This document shows, in pieces, positions 40,395-50,105 of a stretch of 64,000 nucleotides of DNA. The translations under genes and the position numbers were made by a program. The DNA comes from Chloroflexi bacterium 54-19. Lineage in GTDB: Bacteria; Chloroflexota; Chloroflexia; Chloroheliales; Chloroheliaceae. Location: the NCBI GenBank assembly GCA_001898225.1, contig MKTJ01000043.1:1-64000 (forward strand). Direction: 5' to 3'. Every line of letters begins with the position of its first letter. Position 1 is the stretch's first letter. The notes beneath the pieces were generated by a model that was given only the letters and a program-made list of their open reading frames with translations, did not search any database and had not been told where the DNA came from.

Positions 40395-42164
40395 TCAGGA
40401 AAACTTGATGGTCAGGCTGGAAGTGCAACTGCTATCCGGTTTGGACGAAGGGTTATCGAGAAAAGCCTTCATCACGTTGATGCCGCAGACATTGTCCGGC
40501 ACCACTTCTCCGTGCCCGTTATAGGGAAACTCCACGTAAAAGCTTTTGCTCAAACCCTGGGCAACTTTCTGGCCGAATTCGGGCGGGGTTATCGGGTCGA
40601 ATTGCCCTTCCATAACCAGGGTCGGAATATCGCTTTTTAAGAGAGTTACCTGGGCCTGAGAAGCGGCTGGGACGTTCCATTTCTGGCAAAGCGTTATCGA
40701 AGATTGCACCCCAATATCGCTATCCTGGGCAAACTCCGGCAAAGCCTGGCTTTCCGCCGCCTGGTTATCCGACAACTTGCTAAAGGGCCATTCCTCGGCG
40801 CATTCGACCGAGAAATACATACCGAGGTCTGTTTCCAGGTTGACCTCGAAAGGGACCGCCATCAAGGGTGCGAGTATAGCGTTGTTACCGGAATTGACCA
40901 GGCTTATGATGCGCGGTAAAAGCTGGATAGTCTGTTTGTCGTAAAGCAACTGGAACAGCACCGAGACAAACTTGCTGCCATCCACTTTTACGTTCAGGGT
41001 CGTGTTGGTTTCGGGAATGGTTACCTTGACGGTCGGTTGGGTCGTATTCAGCAAGTTATAAGTCTTGGTGAATAAGTCTTTCAGGTTGGGATAAGCTCGG
41101 TTACAGGCTGCATCCGCCGCGCAGGTCTGAAAAATCAAATTCATGGTGCGGCTGCCCGAAGCGATTGCGGTAATATCGGGGTTTACATTGGGCGGCACAA
41201 CCGAGTCAATCACGGTGCTGCGGACGATTTGCGGGTAAAGGCGCATAACCGTTTGAGCCAGGATGGTACCGTAAGATGCGCCGTAGACATTGATTTTATC
41301 GTAACCCAGGGCCTGCCGAATGTCGTTTACATCCCCGGCGCTCTCCACGCTGTTAAAGGCCGCCAGGTTTACCCCCTGCTTGGCTAACCGGTCGTGACAG
41401 GCCAGGGCTGAATCCACACTGTGCTGGGCATCGTCGGTGGGATTGAGGATTACCGGGGCGTCCTGCTCGGACTGAGTTTCGATTTCGGGACAGTATAGTT
41501 CGGGTTGGGAGTTGCCTACACCCCGTTGGTCGAAAAAGATGGCATCGCCCCGCTGTGTAAACCCGTTATAAAAATCGCCGGTCATTAAATCAATGATGGA
41601 TTGGATATGACCGCCCGGCCCGCCTTCCAGGTAAATTACCGGTTCGGCTGGGTTAGTGGCCTTGCTTTTGAAGACCAGGACCGCGATTTTGAGAGTTTTC
41701 CCATTGTTTGGTTGGGCATGGGTTTCCGGCACGATGACATAGCCACAGCGGACCGTCTGGTTTAGGGTCTGGCCTGCCGGTAAATTAAAGGGACATTTTG
41801 TGGCAGCTTCAAAACGAGGTACGCCGGTACCGGAACTGGCAGCGGTGGGGCTACCTTCATTTAATGCCGCAGTTGTCGCCGGGGCGGTGGTTGCTACCGC
41901 CGTGGTCGCCGCCGAAGCCGTGGTGACTGCCACCGTGGTTTGAGGCGGGACGGTAGTTGAAACTGCGGAATCCGTGGTCGAAGGTGGGGCGGCTGTCGCG
42001 GGGTTGGTGGTCTGGACCGCTGTCGTAGAAGGGGTCTGGGACGTGGCGGAGCCAGGGGTTGGAGATGGCAAGGTCAGGATCGTATCATTCCCACAAGCCT
42101 GAAGGAGGACGGCCAGCATTATAAGCAGGGCCAGCCCCGGATAAATTTTCTTAGATTTTAACAA
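40395..42164 (-). CDS. Lipoprotein alpha/beta hydrolase (tripeptidyl-aminopeptidase-like, TAP C-terminal domain)
   Basis: 589 residues. Signal with lipobox LLQAC (Cys24), then about 90 residues of Thr/Ala/Pro-rich linker. The hydrolase domain starts around CPFNLPAGQTLNQTVRCGYVIVPE. The nucleophile elbow is VYGASYGTILAQ (G-x-S-x-G), the oxyanion segment YLEGGPGGH, and the C-terminal TAP-type segment holds Asp in LVMEGQFDPITPP and His in YNGHGEV. It should act outside the cell, removing peptides or esters. Close in type to SCO/Mtb exported TAP-like peptidases. It is the only clearly secreted hydrolase in the island. Confidence 0.9.
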   Translation of the reverse strand: MLKSKKIYPGLALLIMLAVLLQACGNDTILTLPSPTPGSATSQTPSTTAVQTTNPATAAPPSTTDSAVSTTVPPQTTVAVTTASAATTAVATTAPATTAALNEGSPTAASSGTGVPRFEAATKCPFNLPAGQTLNQTVRCGYVIVPETHAQPNNGKTLKIAVLVFKSKATNPAEPVIYLEGGPGGHIQSIIDLMTGDFYNGFTQRGDAIFFDQRGVGNSQPELYCPEIETQSEQDAPVILNPTDDAQHSVDSALACHDRLAKQGVNLAAFNSVESAGDVNDIRQALGYDKINVYGASYGTILAQTVMRLYPQIVRSTVIDSVVPPNVNPDITAIASGSRTMNLIFQTCAADAACNRAYPNLKDLFTKTYNLLNTTQPTVKVTIPETNTTLNVKVDGSKFVSVLFQLLYDKQTIQLLPRIISLVNSGNNAILAPLMAVPFEVNLETDLGMYFSVECAEEWPFSKLSDNQAAESQALPEFAQDSDIGVQSSITLCQKWNVPAASQAQVTLLKSDIPTLVMEGQFDPITPPEFGQKVAQGLSKSFYVEFPYNGHGEVVPDNVCGINVMKAFLDNPSSKPDSSCTSSLTIKFS

Positions 42165-42321
42165 GATTACCTCTATTCAATTGCAAAATCCGCTGCCAGT
42201 ATAACCAATTTGAGAAATACCAAAATACTGATTTAACCCTTGTGGTCAAATCATAACACTTTTATACAGGTTGAAAAATTATAGGTGAGTTAGTTTTGAG
42301 CCCGGAAACCCGAAACCGGCC

Positions 42322-44055
42322 TTAAAAATTGGGTGGATTTAGAGGTAAACGAATAAAAAAGGTCGTGCCATGACCGGGCTGACTTTCAACCCAGATTTTC
42401 CCGCCGTGGAGTTCGACCAGGTTACGGGTAATAGGCAAGCCCAGGCCCGTCCCCGAAATCTTGCTACCCTGTTCGTGGACCGGTCGCCGGTAATACCGGT
42501 CGAAAATCATGGCCTGTTCATCGTGGGGGATGCCGGGACCGTTGTCGCCAATTTTTATAATAACCTGGCCTTCGTGTTCTTCCAGGCTTACCTCAACTTT
42601 ACCACCAGGCTGGGTATATTTGTTGCCATTGACCAGCAGATTGGTAAGGATTTGCTCCATCCGGCGGCGGTCCGCATGCATATCTATATTTCCCCGGCTG
42701 GGTACGAAAGTCAGGGTTTGCGATTTTTCCTTGAAAAGGGGGTTCAGGGTCGAAACTACCGACGCAATTAACTCGCCAATGTCAACGGTTGCAATGTTCA
42801 GTTGAATATTGCCATTTTCAAGGCGGTTGAGGTCAAGCAAATCCTCCAGCAGGTTGTTTAGGCGTTCAGAATTACGGGTAATATTATCAATCAATTGCAA
42901 AAGGAGCGGCGGGAAGTTTTCCGGTAAATTAGCCGAAAGCAATCCCGCACTCATTTTAATCGCCGTCAAAGGAGCCCGCAGGTCATGGGCGGTCATCGAA
43001 AGAAATTCTTCCTTTTGCTGGTAAAGTTGGGCTTTCTCCAGCGCCAGGCTGGCTTTTATGGCGAAGGCTTCCAGAAGGGCTTTTTCCTCCGGGGTGAACT
43101 GGCGGGCTACTTCCGAGTAAGCCTCAATGACCCCGTTTATGCGCCCGTATTGCCGGATAGGTACGACGAGGGCAGAGCGAGGCAGTTGGCCGGAGGTCAG
43201 GGTTGGTACAAAAATTTCCGAAAGTTTGCTGACGTCTTCAACCCCTATCGTTTCATTCAAGTTCAGGACGCGCCCGGCGATAGACCCCTCGACCGGTAAA
43301 AAGGATTCGTCAGGGGAATTATTTTGAAGACCAAAGCCGGTTTGAAGGACGAAACGCCCGGCCCGCTCGTCCAGCAGGAAAACCGCCGCCGAAGGGAGGT
43401 TGAGCAACTGGCGAGTTGCCATTGAAATTTGCCTGAAAAGTGGGAGCGGTTGGGTAAACTCATTGAGCGAACCGATTACCTCGGCCAGGGCCTGGGCCTG
43501 GTGCTGGGCTTGCCGGGTCTTCTCATAAGCCTTGGCGTTTACAATGGCGATAGCAGCCTGGCGGGCGAAAAGGTCTAACCACCATTCATCTTCGTCATTA
43601 AAGTCGGTCTCTCCAATTTTATCGGTCAGGTAGAGGTCGCCAACCACTTTACCCTGGATAGACACGGGCATTCCCAGGAGGCTGGTCATCGGGGGGTGGT
43701 TAGGTGGAAACCCGGAGCGGCGGGGGTCTTTATTTATATCCTGGACCCGTAAAGGGCGGCCTTCCTTAATCAGGATACCTAGTAAGCCGTGACCCCTGGG
43801 TAAGTCGCCGATTAACTCGCGCTGTTGCTGGGAAATTCCGCTGGTTATAAAAGAGGTAATCACGCCCTGCTCATCCACAATACCAAGCGCGGCGTATTTA
43901 CAGTTTGCTACCAGGCGGGCGGTATCGGCAATCAGTTGAAAGACCGCGTTAAGTTCAAGTTCCTGGGTAATCGAAACAAAGGCGTCCGCAGTGGTCTGTA
44001 AACGGGCAACTATACTATCGGGTTTTATTTCCGGGCTTTGAAAAGAGTTAGTCAT
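42322..44055 (-). CDS. GAF-domain sensor histidine kinase
   Basis: 577 residues, no membrane segment. Two GAF domains (about 25-175 and 200-345; first with YAALGIVDEQGVITSFITSGIS, second with ALVVPIRQYGRINGVIEAYS). HisKA has the phospho-acceptor His in MTAHDLRAPLTAIK near residue 355. HATPase shows N box NLLVNGNKYT, G1 GDNGPGIP and G2 GTGLGLPITRNLVELHGG. A soluble kinase reading a cytoplasmic small molecule or redox state. No response regulator is adjacent. It stands between the peptidase-like and GH2 genes, so it could regulate the sugar island. Confidence 0.92.
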   Translation of the reverse strand: MTNSFQSPEIKPDSIVARLQTTADAFVSITQELELNAVFQLIADTARLVANCKYAALGIVDEQGVITSFITSGISQQQRELIGDLPRGHGLLGILIKEGRPLRVQDINKDPRRSGFPPNHPPMTSLLGMPVSIQGKVVGDLYLTDKIGETDFNDEDEWWLDLFARQAAIAIVNAKAYEKTRQAQHQAQALAEVIGSLNEFTQPLPLFRQISMATRQLLNLPSAAVFLLDERAGRFVLQTGFGLQNNSPDESFLPVEGSIAGRVLNLNETIGVEDVSKLSEIFVPTLTSGQLPRSALVVPIRQYGRINGVIEAYSEVARQFTPEEKALLEAFAIKASLALEKAQLYQQKEEFLSMTAHDLRAPLTAIKMSAGLLSANLPENFPPLLLQLIDNITRNSERLNNLLEDLLDLNRLENGNIQLNIATVDIGELIASVVSTLNPLFKEKSQTLTFVPSRGNIDMHADRRRMEQILTNLLVNGNKYTQPGGKVEVSLEEHEGQVIIKIGDNGPGIPHDEQAMIFDRYYRRPVHEQGSKISGTGLGLPITRNLVELHGGKIWVESQPGHGTTFFIRLPLNPPNF

Positions 44056-44153
44056 AACTTTTCGTTAACAAGTTAGGAAGTTAGCCGTAAGCGCGGTTAA
44101 AATAAGTTCAAATCTTTAAAATTTAGCAAAAATACAATCTTGCTACCGGGAAA

Positions 44154-44172
44154 TTTCACTTTTTAAGTGAAA
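44154..44172. promoter_or_regulatory. 19-base palindrome upstream of the histidine kinase gene
   Basis: TTTCACTT-TTT-AAGTGAAA, a perfect 8-base inverted repeat about 100 bases before the kinase start codon. It has operator character and no terminator U-run is needed here. The remaining 44056-44363 is AT-rich and shows no gene. Confidence 0.5.
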
Positions 44173-44363
44173 GATTTAGTCCTGGCCCCTATTAAAACAT
44201 TTGGGCTTTCAAAAAGCAAGAAAAGCTAAAAAGACAGTTTCAAAAAATGTTTCTTTATGTTTGAAGTTTGAAAAAATAAGAACCTTTCCCTGGGTTTTGG
44301 GCCGGGATTTCCACGAAATTTGCTTGACTCCCAGGAAATCCCGGAACCCTTACCCTGAAACCT

Positions 44364-46106
44364 TTATCTTCCCGTGACGATTTTCTTGATAACATCCAGC
44401 GGTATTTTAGGTTCCCGGTCAGGCGTCAGGAGACCATTCATCTCCTGCTCGACATCGGTAAACTGGGTGTAGCAAAAACCCTGGACCAGGGGTGCATCCC
44501 TGAGAGCCTGGAAAACAGCGGTCAGCCGTTTAATAAAATCTCCCTCGCTATCCGCCCCGGTGTAACCCCAACCTTCTCCACCCGTCGTGCTAAAGAAAAT
44601 CCCACCAAACTCGGTGATGAGAATCGGTTCGCCGTTGTAACTGTAACCCTCGGCGTAGACCTCTTTTTTCTGGGGAGCATCGAGGGCCGATTCAAGGTTG
44701 GAATAGCGTTTGAGCAAGACCTCGCCGCGTCCTTCGTAGTCGTGGATAGTGGTGAAATCGGACTTTACATGCTCCCAGCCATCGTTGGAGATTACCGGGC
44801 GGGAGGGATCGAGTGATTTGGTCAGGTAATAGAGGGATAAGGCATGGTCCTGCTGCTGTTTATCAACCAGGACATTCGGCACACCCCAGCTTTCGTTGAG
44901 AGGCACCCAGGCGACCACGCAGGGGTGGTTGATATCCCTGGCGACGGCGTCCATCCATTCCGGCACAAAACGCCGGGCATACTCAACCGAATAGGTGTAG
45001 GCGTTAGCAGCCTCGCCCCAGAGTAGCAGTCCCAAACGGTCGCACCAGTAGAGATAACGGGGGTCTTCCATCTTCTGGTGTTTCCTGGCCCCGTTGAATC
45101 CCATCGCCTTGGTCAGTTCAACGTCTTTTTTGAGGGCCTCATCGCTGGGAGCCGTCAGAACGCCTTCCGGGAAATAGCCCTGGTCGAGGACCAGTCGCAT
45201 GTAATAAGGTCGGTTGTTAAGGCAGACCTTTCCGTTTTCGACCGAAACCTTACGTAACCCGAAATAGCTTTCCACTTTGTCGTTAATCCCACCCTCACCG
45301 GTCAGGTTAAATTCGACCTCGAAAAGGTGGGGATGTTCCGGGAACCACCAGCGTTCGTGCGCCTCTGAAGCAGTGGTATAGAGCCTGATAGAGCGGCTTT
45401 CCTCGTCCCTCACGACCGAGTATTCATCTTCGCTGACAAGTTCACCCTCAAAAGTGATTCTGGTGCGCAGACGCAGGTTCTGGCCCGGCTTAAAACCGCC
45501 AATAAACGCCCGGATACCGATTTCGCCCCGGTCCACGTCAGGGGTAAAGACGACCCTTTCCAGGTAAACTGGCGGGGTCGCTTCCAACCAGACCGTTTGC
45601 CAGATGCCGGTGGTGCGGGTATAGAAAATGGCGGCGCTTTTTTGTTTCCAGAACTGTTTTCCACGCGGCAGGCTGAGGTCCAGGCTGTAGTCCTGGGCTT
45701 TGACCACAATTTCATTCTCACCGGCCTTGAGTTGCCCGGTAATTTCGGCGGAGAAAGGGGTGTGGCCGCCCTGGTGATGTTTAACAAATACGCCGTTGAC
45801 CCAGACCCAGGCTTCGTAATCCACTGCGCCAAAATGGAGGTGGACCCGCTGGCCCTCGAAAGATGCCGGGATGGTGAAAGTGCGTTTATACCAGACAGTA
45901 TCGTGGAAATCGTTGGTGCCGATGCCGCTCAATTCGCTCTGGAAGCAAAAAGGTACTTCAATTTTTTGGGAAAGAGTGGGATTTTGATACCATTTCGCGG
46001 TATCGCCTACTTGCTCGTCGTCGAAATCAAAGTCCCAGGTTCCGTTCAGACTAAGCCAGTTATCGCGGACAAACTGGGGACGGGGATATTCTTCCCGGTA
46101 GGGCAT
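44364..46106 (-). CDS. Glycoside hydrolase family 2 (beta-galactosidase / beta-glucuronidase type)
   Basis: 580 residues, a short GH2 of the glucuronidase-like size class. The N-terminal sugar-binding domain starts LNGTWDFDFDDE and includes VPFCFQSELSG and WYKRTFTIP. An immunoglobulin-like domain covers about 185-290, and the TIM barrel follows. Acid/base Glu405 in WVPLNESWG and nucleophile Glu499 in ILITEFGG. No signal peptide. Specificity (beta-galactoside, glucuronide or mannoside) cannot be told by eye. It is the last glycosidase of the island. Confidence 0.92.
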   Translation of the reverse strand: MPYREEYPRPQFVRDNWLSLNGTWDFDFDDEQVGDTAKWYQNPTLSQKIEVPFCFQSELSGIGTNDFHDTVWYKRTFTIPASFEGQRVHLHFGAVDYEAWVWVNGVFVKHHQGGHTPFSAEITGQLKAGENEIVVKAQDYSLDLSLPRGKQFWKQKSAAIFYTRTTGIWQTVWLEATPPVYLERVVFTPDVDRGEIGIRAFIGGFKPGQNLRLRTRITFEGELVSEDEYSVVRDEESRSIRLYTTASEAHERWWFPEHPHLFEVEFNLTGEGGINDKVESYFGLRKVSVENGKVCLNNRPYYMRLVLDQGYFPEGVLTAPSDEALKKDVELTKAMGFNGARKHQKMEDPRYLYWCDRLGLLLWGEAANAYTYSVEYARRFVPEWMDAVARDINHPCVVAWVPLNESWGVPNVLVDKQQQDHALSLYYLTKSLDPSRPVISNDGWEHVKSDFTTIHDYEGRGEVLLKRYSNLESALDAPQKKEVYAEGYSYNGEPILITEFGGIFFSTTGGEGWGYTGADSEGDFIKRLTAVFQALRDAPLVQGFCYTQFTDVEQEMNGLLTPDREPKIPLDVIKKIVTGR

Positions 46107-46135
46107 ATAGTTCGTTTTTCCAATCTATCTTAATT

Positions 46136-46176
46136 AATGCTAACCGGGTGAGGCTGAGGAAAACCCGGTTAGCATT
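46136..46176. terminator. Hairpin between M20 amidohydrolase and GH2 genes
   Basis: AATGCTAACCGGGT (46136-46149) pairs perfectly with ACCCGGTTAGCATT (46163-46176). It lies 13 bases beyond the amidohydrolase stop on the minus strand. The U-tract is weak, so termination may be partial. Confidence 0.7.
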
Positions 46177-46188
46177 AGCCAGTAAAAA

Positions 46189-47400
46189 CTATTTCTGCAA
46201 GAAGTCGATAAGGGTCCGGGTGGTGACCTTGACCCCGATTTCCAGGCTCTTTTCGTCAATGGCAAAGAGCGGGCTGTGGTGGGGAGTCGGGCCGTCCGAA
46301 CGCTGCGCCCCCACAAACATGAAGCAACCAGGCACGTCCACCATAAACTCGGACATATCCTCGCTACCCATAATGGCGGGGCGGTCGAGGACGGCTTCGC
46401 TCCCGATTACGCTAGCGGCGCTTTTCTGGGCAAAACTGGTCAGGTCGTCTGGGTTAATTACGGCCGGGGCGTGTTCCATCAATTTGAAAGAAATCTCAGC
46501 CCGGAAAAGCTTGCCGAGGTCGCGGCCCATAGCTTCCATCCGTTCGATCAGGTAAGAGCGGAGTTTAGGGTCGAGGGTCCGCAGCGAACCGGTCAGGATG
46601 GCTTCTACGGGGATAATATTGCTCTTGGTCCCGGCCTGGAAAGTGCCAAAAGAAAGGACTGCCGGATTCATCGTATCAATTTCCCGGCTGATAAGGGTTT
46701 GCAAGGCCACCACAAGCTGGCTGCCCACCATAATCGGGTCTACCGAGAGTTGCGGCATCGAGGCGTGCCCACCCACACCCCGCACCACGAACTTGAAGGC
46801 ATCGGCGGCGGCCATGAGCGGGCCGGGTTTCAGGGTAACGGTGCCAGTCGGCGAAAACGCGCCCAGGTGCAAGCCGAGGGCATAATCCGGTTTGCCGCCA
46901 ATCGGTCCATTCGGGGCATAAAGGCCGTCATTGAGCATGGCTTTCGCGCCGCTCCCGATTTCCTCGGCGGGCTGGAAGGCAAAGACCACCCGGCCCGGCA
47001 GGTCGTTTTTGCGTTCGGCCAGGATGTCGGCCACGGTCAGGGCAATCGCGGTGTGACCGTCATGACCGCATGCGTGCATAACACCATCGGTTTCGGAGTG
47101 GAATTCGAACTTGGAATGGTCCTCTTGCAAGGGCAGGGCGTCCATATCAGCCCGCCACATCACGGTGTTACCGGGTTGCCCGCCTTCCAGGACCGCTACG
47201 ACCCCGGTCTGGCCGACTTTACGGGTTACTTTAAAACCCTTTTTTTCCATGAGGTCGCTGACAATCCTGGCGGTGCGGTCTTCCTGGAAGGAGAGTTCGG
47301 GGTGGGCATGGAAGTCGCGGCGAAGGCGGATTAATTCGTCCTGGCGCTTGGTAAACTCCCAATCCAGGTTAACGTTAAAATCGTTTTTTTCGGCTGACAT
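46189..47400 (-). CDS. M20 family amidohydrolase (hippurate / N-acyl-amino-acid hydrolase type)
   Basis: 403 residues. The two-metal site is recognisable: MWRADMDALPL, HACGHDGHTAIAL (His-x-Gly-His), FQPAEEIGSGAKAMLNDGLY with the Glu pair, and the late His in GPTPHHSPLFAIDE. A dimerisation domain (about 190-300) sits in between. It cleaves N-acyl or N-carbamoyl amino acids, possibly conjugated plant compounds such as IAA-amino acids. No signal peptide. Likely transcribed alone. Confidence 0.94.
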   Translation of the reverse strand: MSAEKNDFNVNLDWEFTKRQDELIRLRRDFHAHPELSFQEDRTARIVSDLMEKKGFKVTRKVGQTGVVAVLEGGQPGNTVMWRADMDALPLQEDHSKFEFHSETDGVMHACGHDGHTAIALTVADILAERKNDLPGRVVFAFQPAEEIGSGAKAMLNDGLYAPNGPIGGKPDYALGLHLGAFSPTGTVTLKPGPLMAAADAFKFVVRGVGGHASMPQLSVDPIMVGSQLVVALQTLISREIDTMNPAVLSFGTFQAGTKSNIIPVEAILTGSLRTLDPKLRSYLIERMEAMGRDLGKLFRAEISFKLMEHAPAVINPDDLTSFAQKSAASVIGSEAVLDRPAIMGSEDMSEFMVDVPGCFMFVGAQRSDGPTPHHSPLFAIDEKSLEIGVKVTTRTLIDFLQK

Positions 47401-47670
47401 GTAATAATTTCCTTTGCTCTATTTTCTCGTCCAAACTTATTAAAAACTTCTCCGGTTAAAGTACAAGATAAATCGCAACTGGTTGTATTCCCTAATTTTA
47501 GCACATTTGCCTCTCTTTTGAGGTGGAATGCCCTCTTGAGCAACTTCATAAATATAAACAGCTAATTAACCATTTACTAGATGGGATGAGACGGGAAAGA
47601 GCAATGCGTTATCACTGGTTTCACGAATTTCTAAACCAACCCGATTAGTTAAATTTTGCCTTGAAAAGAG

Positions 47671-47711
47671 GACGCCCGGACTATTAATTGCCAGGGTCCG
47701 GGCGTCTTTAT
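47671..47711. terminator. Terminator between M20 and methyltransferase genes
   Basis: GACGCCCGGAC (47671-47681) pairs perfectly with GTCCGGGCGTC (47696-47706), followed by TTTATT. It lies after the methyltransferase stop on the minus strand; the A-rich flank at 47660-47670 gives that strand a U-rich tail. The rest of 47401-47757 holds no gene that I can support. Confidence 0.8.
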
Positions 47712-47757
47712 TACTTCTAAACCCAGTAACGAAACACCTCTTTACCCTCCATAGCGA

Positions 47758-48576
47758 TTAAAGTTTACGGGCGCGTATCCCTAAAAATAAGGGGATTTCT
47801 TCACGGGCGGTCTGGTCGGCTTTTGAGTCGAGTTTGGCCTGGGGCAGGCTGTAGCCTGGAACCTCCCGAAAGCAGTCTACCAGCAGACCGCAATTTCCCA
47901 GGCCGTTGATATAGTCTTCCAGGGGCCGGTGAAAACTGCGGCTAACCCCGGCCTTCCCTCCCTGATAGGGCTTTAGCGGGACGGCCAGGGCTGTCAGGTA
48001 GCGGTCCACCCGGCGGAAGCGTAATTTACGCCCCTCGTCCCAACCCCAACCGCTCTGCCTGGGCACCCGAAAGCAGGGATGGGTCATGAGGATTACCAGC
48101 CGACCGCCAGTTCTGAGCGCCCAGGCCGCCGATTTTAGGACTTCTTCGAGGGGATTCATGTCCTGGATGGAAAGCAGAAAGACCCCCGCATCAAAAGAAC
48201 CACCTTCAGGGCCAATAACCCGGTCAAGGTAGCGGCTATCTCCGGCCAGGAAACGGCCCTGGCTGCCGTGATAGCGCCGGGCGTAGCCAAGCAGACTGGG
48301 ACTGAGGTCTACCCCGGTATAGATGGCCCTCGTGGCGTGGACGAAAGGAGCCAGCACCCCCGAACCGGCCCCCAGGTCAATTACTTTTTCGCCCGGTTGC
48401 AGGTCAAGCAGTTCGAGGACGGTCGGGATAGCCAGGCGGCGGTGGTGTTTGCTTCCTTCCTCCCCGACCCAACCGTCATACCATTGAGCCAGGTGCTCCC
48501 AACTGGTCGAACCACCATTTGAAGTGCTGGTAGAAGGTGGAGCACGTTTCGCCCCTTTTTTATTGCCTTTTTCCAA
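47758..48576 (-). CDS. Class I SAM-dependent methyltransferase
   Basis: 272 residues. Motif I is KVIDLGAGSGVLAPF (about 58-73), then VDLSPSLLGYARR (motif II region) and DAGVFLLSIQDMNPLEEVLK, RLVILMTHPCFRVP. The N-terminus is basic and low complexity (KKGAKRAPPSTSTSNGG). Typical methyltransferase-11/25 fold; the substrate is unknown. It is transcribed alone with its own downstream terminator. Confidence 0.9.
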   Translation of the reverse strand: MEKGNKKGAKRAPPSTSTSNGGSTSWEHLAQWYDGWVGEEGSKHHRRLAIPTVLELLDLQPGEKVIDLGAGSGVLAPFVHATRAIYTGVDLSPSLLGYARRYHGSQGRFLAGDSRYLDRVIGPEGGSFDAGVFLLSIQDMNPLEEVLKSAAWALRTGGRLVILMTHPCFRVPRQSGWGWDEGRKLRFRRVDRYLTALAVPLKPYQGGKAGVSRSFHRPLEDYINGLGNCGLLVDCFREVPGYSLPQAKLDSKADQTAREEIPLFLGIRARKL

Positions 48577-49076
48577 AATTTTCCCTCCCTGGTTAATAAG
48601 CGTCCAATAAAAAGGACAGGCTGCCAGGAGGGGGATTTTTCCAGAATTAGAAATTTTGGGTAATAAAAAAACCCTCCTGACAGAGCCTGCGCTGCTGTCG
48701 AAGGGCCAACTCTTTTTAACTACCTATTTTGGAGAAAAGTAGTTATTGAGAGCGTGTCAATGGAAAGACACATTTCACCGGGGCAAATTCCAATATTGGC
48801 GGATGTACCTTTTTTATTGGGAAACAACCGGACCAAATTTGCCAGCCGGGCCTTAAACAGCGTGCGAGGCAAGCTGCCCGCGAAGCCGAGAAGACATGAA
48901 ATGCGTCATACCACAACACATAGAGATGAATTTCCTTCTGAAATTTGCCGTTTAATAATCACTGAAACCGCTGCCAACCCGAAGATTTAAAGGTTACTTA
49001 GCTGGTTTCAGTATAAAAAGTCTAACAGAGGTTGCAGGTCCTGTCAAGGTTGCTCCTGTTCAATAAAAGCAAACTC
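48577..49076. other. 500-base gene-poor region with a long hairpin
   Basis: A plus-strand frame of 78 codons (48754-48990) has no ribosome-binding site and looks accidental. CAGGAGGG near 48625-48632 and CCCTCCTG near 48672-48679 form the core of a stem with flanking partial pairing (GGCTG...CAG-CC), just upstream of the methyltransferase start. It could be a leader structure on the minus strand. Nothing else is supported. Confidence 0.35.
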
Positions 49077-49907
49077 TTAAACCTTCATTCCAACCCGGAA
49101 CCCGGTCCGCCAGGTCGGGTAAAGCGGTTCCCAGCCCAACTGGTGGGCTTTCCTGTTGGAAGCGCCGCGTTCGGAAGGTTTCGCACCGGGCTGGACCGGG
49201 GGCGGTGGGGCACCAACCGCTTCCGCGAAGGCGGGAACCCATTCCGTACCTGGGGCCGGTTCGTCGTCAACGATATTGTAGGCGCCGGGAGGCCAATTTA
49301 GGGCCAGCAGGGCCGCCCTGGCTGCGTCATCTATATGCACAAACGAGGAAATCCCATCTGTGGCGACCAGTTCGCCCCGGCGGGCCTGTTGGGCCATTTC
49401 GCCGTCCGGGGCGTACCAGGTGCCCGGACCATAAAACAGGCCGTAACGCAGGATTACGCTTTCCGGCATTTCTGCTAACATTTTCTCCAGGGCTATGACC
49501 CCAATGTTTTGAGGGTCAAGTGGGTCTTCTTCAGAGGCCACAGCAGAGCCTCCAGCATAGGCCATCGTTATGCTCTGGGCTATCCCCCGCCGGACACCTG
49601 CCGCCAGGGCCGCGTCCACCAGGTTTGTGGTGCCTTCGACACGCAGGCGGGCGTTAGCGGCGTAATCAAAGTCGTTCAGGTCGGTAAGCTGGTGCAACAA
49701 AACGTCAGGTCGGGCGTCGGCCAGGACCGCGAATATTTTCTCCCGGTCGTAGACGTCAACAATAACCGCCTTTGCGCCCAGGTTTTCTACAACTCCGGCC
49801 CCTTTCTCGCTCCGGCTCGTCCCAATAACATCGTGCCCCGCTCTAACCAGCAGCGGCACCAACCGCCGCCCGATGGCCCCACCCGCACCTGCCAGAAATA
49901 TTTTCAT
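49077..49907 (-). CDS. NAD-dependent epimerase/dehydratase (extended SDR)
   Basis: 276 residues. Rossmann motif FLAGAGGAIGRRLVPLLVRAGH (about 4-25; G-x-x-G-x-x-G), DVYDREKIFAVL, and SITMAYAGG in place of the usual Ser/Tyr segment. The canonical YxxxK is not obvious (the expected place reads NIGVIALEKML), so it belongs with atypical SDRs that bind NAD(P) but may lack classic chemistry. The substrate is unknown. Transcribed alone. Confidence 0.88.
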   Translation of the reverse strand: MKIFLAGAGGAIGRRLVPLLVRAGHDVIGTSRSEKGAGVVENLGAKAVIVDVYDREKIFAVLADARPDVLLHQLTDLNDFDYAANARLRVEGTTNLVDAALAAGVRRGIAQSITMAYAGGSAVASEEDPLDPQNIGVIALEKMLAEMPESVILRYGLFYGPGTWYAPDGEMAQQARRGELVATDGISSFVHIDDAARAALLALNWPPGAYNIVDDEPAPGTEWVPAFAEAVGAPPPPVQPGAKPSERGASNRKAHQLGWEPLYPTWRTGFRVGMKV

Positions 49908-50105
49908 CTTTTAGCATCTCCTTTTCTTCATTTTAACTCGATTTTAGCAAAGAGCTTGACACTTAAACAGACTCAAATGGCCTAATAATCTGGTGGTTTG
50001 GCAGATTCGGTCGATTTCGACGTTGTATAACGGTTTTAGAAAAGCCCGGCCTGGGGTAATATGTAGTCCAGCAATTTTTATAAGGTAAACGGTATAGGAG
50101 TAAAG

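Noticed and set aside
46276..47334. 352-codon open frame on the plus strand opposite the M20 amidohydrolase
   Set aside because: The amidohydrolase has clear motifs on the other strand; this frame has no motif and no ribosome-binding site.
48754..48990. 78-codon frame in the gap before the methyltransferase
   Set aside because: No ribosome-binding site at a usable distance, no family resemblance, and a His/Arg-rich end typical of random reading.
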